Shown: positions 1 through 7,728 of the stretch, piece after piece
Position numbering within the stretch: position 1 is the first letter of the stretch
How the letters are laid out: each line of letters opens with the position of its first letter
Virus record (IMG/VR): IMGVR_UViG_3300045836_000068
Location: 1-36,867 of that record
Reading direction: 5' to 3' (one strand)
Origin: a virus
Length of the DNA: 36,867 nucleotides
Program-made: the position numbers and the translations under genes
Notes under the pieces: model-generated
The model's input: the letters and a program-made list of their open reading frames with translations, nothing else
Databases searched by the model: none
Told to the model about the DNA's origin: nothing

Positions 1-1
1 C

Positions 2-154
2 GAGGAACTGCTACGCGAGATTGCCGCGCTCAAGAGGTATGACCCGAACGGCGTCCGCGGTTTCGCCAAATCGACGCTCACCGTCAACGTGCCGAAGGAT
101 TTGTTTGAGCGTATCGACGCCGGCATCGCAGCGCAGAAGGAGAGGGGGGAATGA
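2..154 (+). CDS. Partial early phage protein, C-terminal 50 residues
   Basis: The frame is open from the window edge and ends at TGA 152-154, so only the C-terminus is visible. It starts with an acidic/basic helical stretch (EELLREIAALKRYDP) and continues with a segment containing TLTVNVPKDLFERIDAG. The alternation of a short strand and a helix (VNVPKDLFERID) is reminiscent of ribbon-helix-helix or antitoxin-like DNA-binding proteins, but this is only a hint. The next gene starts inside its stop codon (ATGA, 151-154), which indicates translational coupling and one operon with the excisionase-like gene and the integrase. Function unknown. Confidence 0.6.
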   Translation, partial: EELLREIAALKRYDPNGVRGFAKSTLTVNVPKDLFERIDAGIAAQKERGE

Positions 155-369
155 CCGAAGAACTCAAGATCGCCATCCGAGCCGTGCAGATCTACGCTGA
201 ACGGCACCCCAGGCCGCCGCACGTGAACATGACGCAGGCTGCTAAGATGCTTGGCCTGAGCCTGCCGACGGTACGCAAACTGGTCCAGTCCGGCAAGATC
301 AGATTCGACAAATGCGGGCTGATCCCGATCGAACAGATCGACGCTCTTCTCGAATCAGACTACGCATAA
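151..369 (+). CDS. Small HTH protein, probable excisionase-like (Xis/AlpA type)
   Basis: A 72-residue protein whose centre reads as a MerR/excisionase-type helix-turn-helix: MTQAAKMLGLSLPTVRKLVQSG, followed by a short wing (IRFDKCGLIPIEQIDALL). This is the usual pattern of small phage DNA-bending or excision factors (Xis, AlpA, DNA-binding domain of the SinI/excisionase family). It lies directly upstream of the integrase on the same strand, the usual place for a recombination directionality factor. The AUG overlaps the stop of the preceding gene, and a purine-rich tract (agaaggagagg) just upstream serves as Shine-Dalgarno. The HTH fold is fairly clear; the excisionase role comes from position and size. 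Confidence 0.7.
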   Translation: MTEELKIAIRAVQIYAERHPRPPHVNMTQAAKMLGLSLPTVRKLVQSGKIRFDKCGLIPIEQIDALLESDYA

Positions 370-582
370 ACTCCCCACGACGACCGTAGGACCGCGCCAG
401 CAAAGGAATGCGGTTCCGGTCCCGGGCACCACGGGCTATTTTCGATAGATTGCGTTTATCGCAAACTCGTTGAAAATCAAAGGGCCGCCCGGCAATCACT
501 GTGTATACGAACAGCAGTGATTTGCCAATAGATTCGAACTTCCGTAGACTTGGCTCCCCAAAAGTTACGCACGGGGTTACGC
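370..582 (+). other. Xis-int intergenic region, candidate attP/int leader
   Basis: A 213-bp non-coding gap in an otherwise tightly packed genome. It holds an imperfect inverted repeat (ggcaatcactg at 491-501 against cagtgatttgcc at 515-526), a small palindrome (ttgcg/cgcaa, 450-454 and 460-464), and two direct copies of gttacgc (564-570 and 576-582) next to the integrase start. Integrase arm sites and the attachment core often lie beside int. The 3' side of int has no space because int and the lipase gene overlap at their stops, so this is the best place in the window for attP. No duplicated att core can be seen, so the assignment is inferred. Confidence 0.35.
491..526. repeat. Imperfect inverted repeat upstream of int
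   Basis: The left arm ggcaatcactg (491-501) pairs with cagtgatttgcc (515-526) with one bulged T, leaving a 13-base loop. No T-run follows, so it is not a canonical intrinsic terminator. It could be an integrase or excisionase binding site, or an RNA hairpin in the int leader. Confidence 0.45.
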
Positions 583-1578
583 ATGGCGTCGATCAAGCCT
601 CATAAGGATGGCTGGCGCGTCCAGGTCTATGTGAGCGGCGTCCGGGATTCCAAGGTATTGCGCACGAAGCGCGAGGCTAGCGCATGGGGAGCGGCGCGCG
701 AGCTTGAGCTACGCACGATCAGGGATCAGCCGGCCAGCGAACGTCACACAGTTGCCGACGTGCTGCGGAGGTACGCGGAAGAAGTGTCCGTCAAGAAGCG
801 CGGAGCGCGCCCGGAGCAGTTGCGGCTAGCGGCATTCATCCGGGACTTCCCGGACCTCGCCGAGTTCGTGCTAGCCGACTTCAAGACTCCGCAGTTGGCC
901 CAATGGCGAGACGCTCGGATCAAGACCGTATCGTCGGCTGCGGTCAATCGAGACATAAACCTGCTGCGCAATGCGCTGTCGATTGCGCGCCAAGAATGGC
1001 ACTGGATGGATCACAACCCATTCGAAGGGTTTCGCCTGCCTCCCGAGGCCGCGCCGCGCACGCGCCGCATCTCATGGCGCGAGGTCAAGACGATCGTGCG
1101 CTGGCTAGGCCATCGCCCTGGCGTCGCTCCCGTCAGCAAGTCGCAAGAAGTCGCCCTCGCCTTTCTGGTGGCGCTGCGCTCGGCCATGCGAGTGAGCGAG
1201 ATCCTCTCGCTGGGCCGCGGCACGCTCGATATGAAAAAGCGGGTGGCGACGGTGAGCCACAAGATGGAATACCTGACCGGCAAGCCGCGCCAAGTGCCGC
1301 TCACCCGCCAGGCGATTCGCTTGCTGCGGCCGGTGGCCGAGCGAGAGCGGTGCTTTACAGTCACATCCGATTCGCTGGATGCTCTGTTCAGGAAGGCCAA
1401 GCGCGCGCTCGGCATCGAGGATCTGCATTTTCACGACAGCCGGGCCGAGGCGCTTACGCGGCTTTCACGCCGCGTCGACGTCATGACGCTTGCGAAGATC
1501 AGCGGGCACAAGGACCTGCGACTGCTGCAGGAGGTGTATTACCGGGAATCGAGCGAGGATATAGCGGCCAGGCTCTAG
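583..1578 (+). CDS. int: Tyrosine-type site-specific integrase
   Basis: A 331-residue tyrosine recombinase that would insert and excise the phage genome at attP/attB. The N-terminal part (about 1-50) looks like the arm-type binding domain (basic, strand-rich, HKDGWRVQVYVSG). Residues about 55-150 form the SAM-like core-binding domain. The C-terminal catalytic domain shows Arg203 in MRVSEIL, the H-x-x-R box as HDSR (His284, Arg287), His309 in ISGHKD, and the nucleophile Tyr319 or Tyr320 in VYYRES. The ATG at 583 was chosen over an upstream TTG in the same frame because GGGG lies six bases before it and the protein then starts like other phage integrases. It is convergent with the lipase gene and overlaps it by four bases. 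The family assignment is secure; the target site is unknown. Confidence 0.93.
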   Translation: MASIKPHKDGWRVQVYVSGVRDSKVLRTKREASAWGAARELELRTIRDQPASERHTVADVLRRYAEEVSVKKRGARPEQLRLAAFIRDFPDLAEFVLADFKTPQLAQWRDARIKTVSSAAVNRDINLLRNALSIARQEWHWMDHNPFEGFRLPPEAAPRTRRISWREVKTIVRWLGHRPGVAPVSKSQEVALAFLVALRSAMRVSEILSLGRGTLDMKKRVATVSHKMEYLTGKPRQVPLTRQAIRLLRPVAERERCFTVTSDSLDALFRKAKRALGIEDLHFHDSRAEALTRLSRRVDVMTLAKISGHKDLRLLQEVYYRESSEDIAARL

Positions 1579-2168
1579 GCCGGCACCGGAGCCAGGGCAG
1601 CTATAACGCGCGCGAGCTGATGATCTCTTAGGTTCGGAAACGGAAACGATGGTGTGCCGATGATCTCCAGGGCGCCTGCGTGCCGCCAGCCTGGCGGAAG
1701 TTCCGGCACGAGATCGGCCCCGTTCTTGTACAGGTGCAGGGGCACCTTCGCGAGCAGAGCGCGCGGCGCGAGGCTGGTGCTTACGCGCGGCGGCTCGAAG
1801 GCGTAGACGGCTGCCGGGGAATTCCCGGAACTCGTCATCTCAATCGCACACATCAGCGCGAGCGCCGCGCCCAGGGAGTGACCTACGAGCGTCACCGGCT
1901 GACCGTTGATGGCCGCGAGCACGTCGATTGCGATAGCCTGCCACGCTTGCCAGAATCCGCGATGCAGGTCCCCAGCGCCCGCAACCGGCTCGGCGATGGC
2001 GTCCAGGTCGGCGATGACGCACTCCGGGTTGTCCGTGCCCGGGAAGGCAATGACGAGCCCGGCCGGCGTGCGCCGAACGATCGCGCGCGAGGCGCTATCC
2101 GCTTGACCGATATCCGGCGCCGCGGTGTAGGCCTCTTGCGCGAGCAACGCGAAGTCGTGCGGCGTCAT
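1575..2168 (-). CDS. Class 3 lipase-like alpha/beta hydrolase
   Basis: A 197-residue protein with the hallmarks of the fungal-type lipase class 3 fold: an oxyanion strand AFPGTD (about 41-46), the nucleophile elbow GHSLGAALA with Ser98, a likely acid in KNGADLVPELPP (Asp152), and a likely catalytic His in LRDHQLA (His183). No signal peptide is visible. It is the last gene of the leftward late operon. Its ATG overlaps the TGA of the lipoprotein gene (ATGA), so it is translated with the lysis genes. Lipolytic enzymes are known in lysis modules of mycobacterial phages (LysB), where they cut outer lipids. Here a role in breaking host membrane lipid at lysis is plausible but inferred; it could also be a lysogenic-conversion enzyme. 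The start at 2168 is preferred over more upstream in-frame codons, which run through the overlapping gene. Confidence 0.82.
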   Translation of the reverse strand: MTPHDFALLAQEAYTAAPDIGQADSASRAIVRRTPAGLVIAFPGTDNPECVIADLDAIAEPVAGAGDLHRGFWQAWQAIAIDVLAAINGQPVTLVGHSLGAALALMCAIEMTSSGNSPAAVYAFEPPRVSTSLAPRALLAKVPLHLYKNGADLVPELPPGWRHAGALEIIGTPSFPFPNLRDHQLARVIAALAPVPA

Positions 2169-2443
2169 TTGGCGGGAGCCGCTGCGACTGGAGCAGAAGC
2201 CGAACCAGCCACGGCCGCTTGATCGGCAGCGCAGAACACGCCGTTCGCCGCGGCGGCCGCACCGAGGCCCACGTTGGCCGTGCCTACGGCGGTCGCCGCG
2301 AGCGTGGGCTGCACCACCTTGCAGCCGTTGGCGATGAGCGTGGCGGCGTTGGCAAGTGATTGGTTCATCTGCTCGGGTGTCACCGTGTTGCAAGCGGAGA
2401 GCGTGGCGGCGGTGAGGATCGAAACTGCAAAGGTCGTTTTCAT
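2165..2443 (-). CDS. Small phage lipoprotein
   Basis: A 92-residue protein with a type II signal peptide: basic start MKTTFAVS, a hydrophobic run, and the lipobox LSAC with Cys18 as the lipidated residue. The mature part is alanine-rich with two further cysteines (Cys41, Cys71) that could form a disulphide, and a Pro/Ala-rich tail. It would sit in the periplasm, anchored in the outer or inner membrane. Position between holin-like and lipase genes, with ATGA overlaps on both sides, fits an outer-membrane disruption role like an o-spanin. It is longer than typical Rz1 and less proline-rich, and no i-spanin partner (Rz) is apparent. The lipoprotein call is secure; the spanin role is speculative. 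Confidence 0.8.
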   Translation of the reverse strand: MKTTFAVSILTAATLSACNTVTPEQMNQSLANAATLIANGCKVVQPTLAATAVGTANVGLGAAAAANGVFCAADQAAVAGSASAPVAAAPAK

Positions 2444-2676
2444 TGCGGGGCCTTTGGGGCTGGTGGGAAAGAAACCGCCGTCGGCGCTTGTGGCGCTTGC
2501 TGTGCGGAGGGGGTGCCGGTCGCCTGCAAATTGGCGATGGCGTGATAGAAGCCGAGCGCGCCGAGGGCGTACTTGATCGCCTCTATGAGATCGGCATCCT
2601 TGTGGCCGGTGACGACGAGCCCTGTCCACAATGCGAACAGAAGAACGCATACGGCGAACTTCAGATACGTGTTCAT
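2440..2676 (-). CDS. Small membrane protein, holin candidate
   Basis: A 78-residue protein with a strong N-terminal transmembrane segment (about residues 5-25, FAVCVLLFALWTGLVVTG), then an amphipathic to hydrophobic helix (about 30-50) and a Pro/Ala/Gln-rich hydrophilic tail. Size and location directly after the endolysin gene fit a holin or pinholin. The ATG at 2676 has an excellent Shine-Dalgarno (GGAGGTT). Its start overlaps the endolysin stop and its stop overlaps the lipoprotein start. The holin role is inferred from context; two other membrane proteins of the cassette compete for it. Confidence 0.65.
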   Translation of the reverse strand: MNTYLKFAVCVLLFALWTGLVVTGHKDADLIEAIKYALGALGFYHAIANLQATGTPSAQQAPQAPTAVSFPPAPKAPQ

Positions 2677-3155
2677 AGCGAACCTCCAGCCGCCAGATAG
2701 GCGGATTGCAATGCGTCGATCGAATTGGTGTGCTGCCCGTACGGGGAACCCGGCAAGCTGGCCCAGACGCCATTGCAGGCGGTGATGGCAGATGCAAATG
2801 CGCCGGCATCGATCAGCGGTAGAGCGTGGCGCTCGCGGATCTGCTGAAGCGCGTATAGGTCCTGCGAGAGCGGAGAGAAGTCCGGAAGGTTCAGCAGCTT
2901 TTGATACACCGTCCACCAGCGCGAGAGGATCTGGTATCGGCCGGCCGCCGTCGATCCGATCCGCGCGTTGAACTCGTTCGGATGGCAGCCGTAGTTGCTG
3001 AAGGTCAACGGATCTTCTGGCGTCGAGCCGACCAGGACGTTGTAGCCGTCGTCGGTGATGGCCAGCAGCGACGCGCCAATCTCGGAGAACGCTATGGCAT
3101 CCAGGAAGGCGCAGCGGTTGATCCCGCCGGCCTGAGCGGGCGTGATTCTAGGCAT
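2673..3155 (-). CDS. R: Lambda R-type endolysin (lytic transglycosylase)
   Basis: A 160-residue peptidoglycan-cleaving enzyme closely resembling lambda endolysin R in length and motifs: AFSEIGAS with the catalytic Glu25 (lambda Glu19), DDGYNVLVG, then STAAGRYQILSRWW, DFSPLSQD, LQQIRERHALPLID and VWASLPGSPYGQ. R enzymes cut the MurNAc-GlcNAc bond to give 1,6-anhydro products. There is no signal peptide or SAR anchor, so export should depend on a holin hole, as in lambda. The start at 3155 was chosen because the following residues (MPRITPAQAGG) align with the family N-terminus. It overlaps the preceding membrane-protein gene by eight bases and the holin-like gene by four. Confidence 0.9.
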   Translation of the reverse strand: MPRITPAQAGGINRCAFLDAIAFSEIGASLLAITDDGYNVLVGSTPEDPLTFSNYGCHPNEFNARIGSTAAGRYQILSRWWTVYQKLLNLPDFSPLSQDLYALQQIRERHALPLIDAGAFASAITACNGVWASLPGSPYGQHTNSIDALQSAYLAAGGSL

Positions 3156-3528
3156 GACCTTCCCCCTCGGTGAGTGCGCGCAACACGCGCGGATCTCGCA
3201 GAAGCCGTAGCAGATCGGCCTGCATGTCTCGCTGGGCTTGGGCGATGGCAAGTGTCGCAGCGGTGTTTGCGCGAATCTCCGTGACCATCTCGAAGATGGC
3301 TTTCAGCATCCGCTCGCACAGTTCGGCCGACGCTTCGGCCACGACCATCAGCACCGCACCGGCGGTCGACGATTCGATCGACAGAATCAGGTTCGTCAGC
3401 CCGAAGTCGCCGTCGTATCCCAGTCGAGCGTGCGAATAGAGCGAGCACACGACGAACGCGCACAGCAGCCACAGGAAGTACTTCGGGTTTCTGATGGCGA
3501 TGTAGATGCGAAAGAGCTTGTCAGCCAT
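3148..3528 (-). CDS. Membrane protein of the lysis cassette (DUF1003-like pattern)
   Basis: A 126-residue protein. An aromatic hydrophobic helix (about 17-32, YFLWLLCAFVVCSLYS) is followed by the stretch DGDFGLTNLILSIESSTAGAV, which resembles the second membrane segment of DUF1003 proteins (a pattern of the form F-LLNLVLS-A-PVILM). The C-terminal half (about 65-126) is a long charged helix, probably coiled coil. Two membrane passes with a cytoplasmic helical tail are likely. It is tightly overlapped with the endolysin gene downstream and the coiled-coil gene upstream. A holin, antiholin or holin partner role is possible. The DUF1003 likeness was judged by eye. Confidence 0.6.
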   Translation of the reverse strand: MADKLFRIYIAIRNPKYFLWLLCAFVVCSLYSHARLGYDGDFGLTNLILSIESSTAGAVLMVVAEASAELCERMLKAIFEMVTEIRANTAATLAIAQAQRDMQADLLRLLRDPRVLRALTEGEGHA

Positions 3529-3868
3529 GGCCGCGCAACCCCAGCCAGCCGAGCACGAGCTCGCCAACGAAGAGAGCCACCATCGCCCAGCTCATGCGCC
3601 GGTTAAATCGGCTCTCGCGCTTCGCATCGCGCTCGTCGTGCTCCCCCTCGATCTGCGTAATGCGTTCGCGGTAGTGATCGAAGCGGTCGCGCAGATCGGC
3701 TCGAAGATCGCGTATGTCTTCGCGCGTGGCGAGCGTCGACCGCATCTCTTCCATGCACTCGTCGAGGCGCTCGAGGTGCTTTTCGTGCCGTTCGATCGAT
3801 TCCTGCAGCGCTTCAATCGCGGCCTGCTGACGCTTATCGGCTTCGTGTAATTCTTCTGGCGTAGGCAT
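3521..3868 (-). CDS. XhlA-like coiled-coil protein with C-terminal membrane anchor
   Basis: A 115-residue protein. Residues about 5-90 form a long, highly charged helix with heptad character (EALQESIERHEKHLERLDE, then alternating Arg/Asp/Glu), followed by one hydrophobic segment at the C-terminus (about 93-110, MSWAMVALFVGELVLGWLG). Coiled coil plus C-terminal anchor is the layout of XhlA-type accessory lysis proteins. It is the first gene after the fibre gene and overlaps the next membrane protein by eight bases. The ATG at 3868 with AAGGG six bases upstream is preferred over an upstream TTG that overlaps the end of the fibre gene. Confidence 0.65.
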   Translation of the reverse strand: MPTPEELHEADKRQQAAIEALQESIERHEKHLERLDECMEEMRSTLATREDIRDLRADLRDRFDHYRERITQIEGEHDERDAKRESRFNRRMSWAMVALFVGELVLGWLGLRGHG

Positions 3869-3887
3869 GATTAACCCTTTTTCTTTA

Positions 3888-5225
3888 TCAGTTGTATTCG
3901 TAGACAACGACTAAGCCGGCACCGCCATTGCCACCAGCCGCAGCTGCGCCGGTAGTGGCCTGAGCGGCTCCCCCACCGCCTGCACCTTTCGACGCCGAGC
4001 TACCGCCCGCTCCGTTAACACCAAAGGCCCCACCAGATCCGATCGGAGACGCAGCGCCCACACCCCCAAAGGAGGTGCTTTGGTTCGGGCTCGTCATGCC
4101 GAACCCGCCTGGTGCGCCCGAGCCAGAGAAGATGTTGCCGGCCGTTGTGACCGTGCCGCCTGTGGGAGGCTGAGTAAAAGTCACGGTTGTGAACGCGCCG
4201 CCCGTATTGCCGCCGCTACCGCCGCCGCATACGATCAGCGTGCCGAAGCTAGAGGTTCCGCCTGCCGTGCCCGCATTGGCTCCGGCCGCGCCGCCGGATC
4301 CTCCCGCGCCAACCGTTACGGTCACACCGGAGAAAGCGGAGGTGATGCGCCCTACGCTGTACGCGCCCGCCGCGCCGCCGGCCGCCGCATCGTAGTTGCT
4401 GGCACCAGGCGAACCCACCCCGCCGCCGCCACCACCACCGCCGAGGACGGCAACGATGACGCTGTTCGTCCCGGGTGTCGGTGTATAGGTGCCGCTCGAA
4501 GTGAAGACCTGAACGCCAATCAGCGTGCCGGTCGGATATCCCCATACCGGATCGGACGACGCACCCGCACTGATGAGCGCTTGGCCGGCCGTGCTCGGGG
4601 CGACCTGCGTAATCGCGCCCGTCCCATTTCCGACTTGCACCGCATGCGCTGTACGCGTTGCAAGCCCGCTGCCGCCTTGCGATACGGATAGCGGTGTCGT
4701 CAGTCCGGAGAGCGAAGTGATATTCGCGTTCGCGCCGCTCGTAGCGATCGACGAATTGCACTGAAAGCCCGAGCCGTTCGTCCACTGCAGCGCTTGCGCC
4801 GCGCCGTTGCAGCCGGCCACAGAAATCGCGGTAACGCTTGCCGTCGAACCCGTCGCATTCCCCAGCAGCGTATTGGCGCCGGCCTGCGCCAGGTTGCCGT
4901 ACGTGATGCCGTTAGTGAGCGACTGGAAGGCATACGTGCCCGCGCCGGTGCGCGTCAGAAAGCCCGTTGACGAGAAGCCGCTGATGTTGTCGAGCGCCGT
5001 ACCGCTTGCGGCACTAGCGTTCGTGCCACCGTTTGCTACTGGAAGGATCCCAGTGAGCGCAGTAGCAGAGACGTTCCCCCAAGTCGGAGCACTCGATGCG
5101 CCGCTGGAGATAATCGCCTGACCGGACGTCGATCCGGTTGGTGTGAGCAACTGAACCGGAATCGTCGTCGCGCCAAACGAAACCGAGGCAAAAAGTGCGA
5201 GAAGCGCAGAGATCATGCGTTTCAT
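3888..5225 (-). CDS. Glycine-rich tail fibre-like protein with Sec signal peptide
   Basis: A 445-residue protein. It starts with a textbook signal peptide (MKRMISALLALFASVSFGA, cleavage likely after Gly18 or Ala19). Next come fibre repeats rich in Ser/Thr/Gly/Asn (TALTGILPVANGGTN, LSVSQGGSGLATRTAHAVQVG). The C-terminal third is very rich in glycine (a GGGGGGGG run after VAVLGG) and ends LVVVYEYN. This C-terminus matches the glycine-rich fibre-tip domains of many phage tail fibres, in which polyglycine helices pack around receptor loops. A Sec signal on a fibre is odd, because virions assemble in the cytoplasm. AAGGAA lies six to seven bases before the chosen ATG. It may be a receptor-binding fibre or an exported adhesin. 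Confidence 0.78.
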   Translation of the reverse strand: MKRMISALLALFASVSFGATTIPVQLLTPTGSTSGQAIISSGASSAPTWGNVSATALTGILPVANGGTNASAASGTALDNISGFSSTGFLTRTGAGTYAFQSLTNGITYGNLAQAGANTLLGNATGSTASVTAISVAGCNGAAQALQWTNGSGFQCNSSIATSGANANITSLSGLTTPLSVSQGGSGLATRTAHAVQVGNGTGAITQVAPSTAGQALISAGASSDPVWGYPTGTLIGVQVFTSSGTYTPTPGTNSVIVAVLGGGGGGGGVGSPGASNYDAAAGGAAGAYSVGRITSAFSGVTVTVGAGGSGGAAGANAGTAGGTSSFGTLIVCGGGSGGNTGGAFTTVTFTQPPTGGTVTTAGNIFSGSGAPGGFGMTSPNQSTSFGGVGAASPIGSGGAFGVNGAGGSSASKGAGGGGAAQATTGAAAAGGNGGAGLVVVYEYN

Positions 5226-5237
5226 GTTTTATTCCTT

Positions 5238-7727
5238 TTAGTAGCGTGCCTTGATGGTCATTTTCGAAAGCGCTCCGCCGCCCTCAGTCACGGTGCCGCC
5301 GCTGGTCTGAGTGACGCGGATATCAACGGTGTCGCCAGAATTGAGATCGCCAATTTCGATGAACCCACCACCGAACCACTGATAGGTCGTCGTCACATAC
5401 CGCATCTTCTGCGCTCCGTTCACATAGACGTCGACCGTGACAGCGTTCGCCGTCAGCGTGGCAAAGTAGACGGCGGCATGGACTTCCACGTCCTTGAGCG
5501 CTTGCGGAGCCGTGAATTGACCTGTCGAGGTGTTGTAGCCGTTGGAAAAACGCCCGGTAGTGTCGGCGTTATTCAACACGCCCGTGTATTTGACAACGGT
5601 CAAAGCACCGCTCGTGAAGGGCTGGCTTGCCGTGGTATTGACTTCGAGAATCCGGCGGTGCGAGAAATGAACGATGCCGCCAGTGATGCCGGATAGCCCC
5701 TGCACGAAGTTCGGGCCGAACGACACGTCATCGCAATACACGTCGCACGAGCCGCCGCACGAGATATTGGCGAACGTGCGCGCGACCGTAGCGTGAAAGT
5801 AGTTGCCATGAAAAATGAGACGCCCGATGAACGTGTTATCGGTCTGCACGAAGGCGAAGGCGTTCTGCGTATGAACGCAGTTGCAGCCGATGAACTGAAT
5901 GCACCCTTGCTGCGGCGAGCCGTTGCCGCTCGTGTTCAGGGTGGTAGCCAGCGGGCAGGCCGGCTCCAGGACGGCGTTGCACACAGAAATGTTGCCGTAG
6001 AGCACGATGCCTTGAGACACCGACACGAGCGGCTGAATTTCGACGAGCGAGCCCGTCGATACCGCCGGATGCAGCAATTCCCCGCCGGTGATGTTCACCG
6101 TCGCGCCGATGGCGATGACCGTCTTTTGCGTGAGCGCTTGCCATCCCGCATTGCCGGAGCCATAGCCCGAGATCAGGTTGGCGCCCTGCACGTTCACAAC
6201 CGTCTGCACGCCCATGGCCTGCAGCGCGACCGGGCAGCCGTACGTGTAGCCGCCGCGCATGTTGATCTCGCTGACCTGATCATCGGGGCGCGCCGTGTTG
6301 CCGAAGGCGTAGCCGACCTTAGCCGCGACGACCGGCATGTTGGCGAAGTCCAGATATGCGACGGTCTGGCTCGATCCGGTTGTGTATGCGTGAACGCCGT
6401 AGCTGTAGTTCGTGTTGTAGGCAGCGTTGATGACGAGCCTGCCATTGATCGTGACGTCGGACGAGTTGATCAGCTCGAGCACGCAATCTGTGGCTGACGT
6501 CGCGATGCCAACGAGCGAGCCGCGGCCCTGCAGTGCCATGCCGTTTGCACCGGAGAGCGTGACCTTAGTCACCGAGAAATTGCCGGTGACGTCGAGCGTC
6601 AGATTGCTGGCCTTTGCCCAGGCGAAGGCATTCATGATCTGCGTCGATGCATCCGTGCCATCCGTCTTCGCGCCAAACTGACCGAGGCTAACCACATGCG
6701 TTTGAGCGAGCAGCCAGCAACCGGTAGCGCCGCCGTACGTGGAAGCTATGATCGTGCCGCCGTTTGCCAGCGACTGCGAAGTCGATGCACTGTAGTAATA
6801 GCCCCCGCCACCAGCATCGCCGGGCAGGTAGTAGCCTGTAGCGAAAGCTCGCGTGTAGATGGCGGGGTTGAGCGCGGCCATCTCTGATAGCGAGCTACAC
6901 ATGCGTCCGAGCACGTTGCCCCACGAGAGCTGTGCATCGCCCACCGTTCCTGCAGCTGGCGTGTAGATTGAAAGCGTCGTGCCGCCAACGACGTCGACGT
7001 TCTGCACGCCTACCGGAATCGCTGCGTTGAATACGATCTGCGTGCCGCTGATCGTATAGCTGTCCTTCTCCTGATAAGCCCCGTCGAAGGCCACAAAGAC
7101 ATTCGCTACATTGCCGTACGCCTTTGAGAGATTGAGCGTCGTCGTGACGCCCGCGGTAAAGTCCGTGCCAGCTTTGAACCCCGGCTTACCATTGCTGCCG
7201 AGTTCCGCCGTCAGGTTGCCGGCACCTACGCTTGCCGTGATCGGATAAGTCGCTACGTTGCCGTTCGCATCAAATCCGACCAGCGTCAATGCGCGCGCGG
7301 GCGCGGGTGGAAACGTCAGATTCAGCGTGGGATCGCTGGAAGGCGTTTGCAGCGAATTGGCGATCTGCTGGGCAAGTTGCTGGATGGCCAGCATCTCGTA
7401 ATCGAGCGCACCCTCGACCGCATCGGGGAAATAGTTCGACTGGTTCTGCAGGTCGGTCAACTGCTGCAGCGGTACCGTGCGCACGAGAGTAAGCGTCGTG
7501 CCCTGGGCGATCGGCGACCCCGAGAGTGGATAGGTGATCGTGCCGCCGTTCGGCAAGCCCAGCCCGGAAACCGAGAACGACGAAGACGGGATCGTCGTCA
7601 CAGAGCCACCAGACGTCAGGGTAAGCGTGATCTGAGAGACGTTGCCGATCTCAAAGTTGAACGGCCAGACGGTCGTGGATCCGTTGCCCTGCCAAATGGC
7701 TTTGTTGCTCGTTGTCGAGATCGTCAT
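5238..7727 (-). CDS. Tailspike with T7-type N-terminal anchor and beta-helix
   Basis: An 829-residue protein. Residues about 1-125 match the N-terminal anchor domain found on podovirus tailspikes: GNGSTTVWPFNFEI, GTTLTLVRTVPLQQLTDLQNQ and the helix FPDAVEGALDYEMLAIQQLAQ. From about 345 the pattern GQFGAKTDGTDASTQIMNAF marks the start of a right-handed pectate-lyase-like beta-helix, typical of depolymerase tailspikes. The C-terminal part (about 690-829) looks like a beta-sandwich trimerisation or carbohydrate-binding domain. It should attach to the tail and bind or cut surface polysaccharide; the catalytic residues cannot be named from sequence alone. Translation start is unusual: the strong Shine-Dalgarno serves a three-codon frame just upstream. 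Confidence 0.88.
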   Translation of the reverse strand: MTISTTSNKAIWQGNGSTTVWPFNFEIGNVSQITLTLTSGGSVTTIPSSSFSVSGLGLPNGGTITYPLSGSPIAQGTTLTLVRTVPLQQLTDLQNQSNYFPDAVEGALDYEMLAIQQLAQQIANSLQTPSSDPTLNLTFPPAPARALTLVGFDANGNVATYPITASVGAGNLTAELGSNGKPGFKAGTDFTAGVTTTLNLSKAYGNVANVFVAFDGAYQEKDSYTISGTQIVFNAAIPVGVQNVDVVGGTTLSIYTPAAGTVGDAQLSWGNVLGRMCSSLSEMAALNPAIYTRAFATGYYLPGDAGGGGYYYSASTSQSLANGGTIIASTYGGATGCWLLAQTHVVSLGQFGAKTDGTDASTQIMNAFAWAKASNLTLDVTGNFSVTKVTLSGANGMALQGRGSLVGIATSATDCVLELINSSDVTINGRLVINAAYNTNYSYGVHAYTTGSSQTVAYLDFANMPVVAAKVGYAFGNTARPDDQVSEINMRGGYTYGCPVALQAMGVQTVVNVQGANLISGYGSGNAGWQALTQKTVIAIGATVNITGGELLHPAVSTGSLVEIQPLVSVSQGIVLYGNISVCNAVLEPACPLATTLNTSGNGSPQQGCIQFIGCNCVHTQNAFAFVQTDNTFIGRLIFHGNYFHATVARTFANISCGGSCDVYCDDVSFGPNFVQGLSGITGGIVHFSHRRILEVNTTASQPFTSGALTVVKYTGVLNNADTTGRFSNGYNTSTGQFTAPQALKDVEVHAAVYFATLTANAVTVDVYVNGAQKMRYVTTTYQWFGGGFIEIGDLNSGDTVDIRVTQTSGGTVTEGGGALSKMTIKARY

Positions 7728-7728
7728 G

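Noticed and set aside
526-560. Possible tRNA 3' end (gattcgaac on the plus strand, resembling a reversed T-arm)
   Set aside because: The flanking bases do not form a T-stem or acceptor stem, so neither a tRNA nor a tRNA-derived att core can be supported.
903-1631. Long plus-strand frame overlapping the integrase in another frame
   Set aside because: Its translation is Arg/Gly/Ala-rich without motif; the integrase frame has all catalytic residues.
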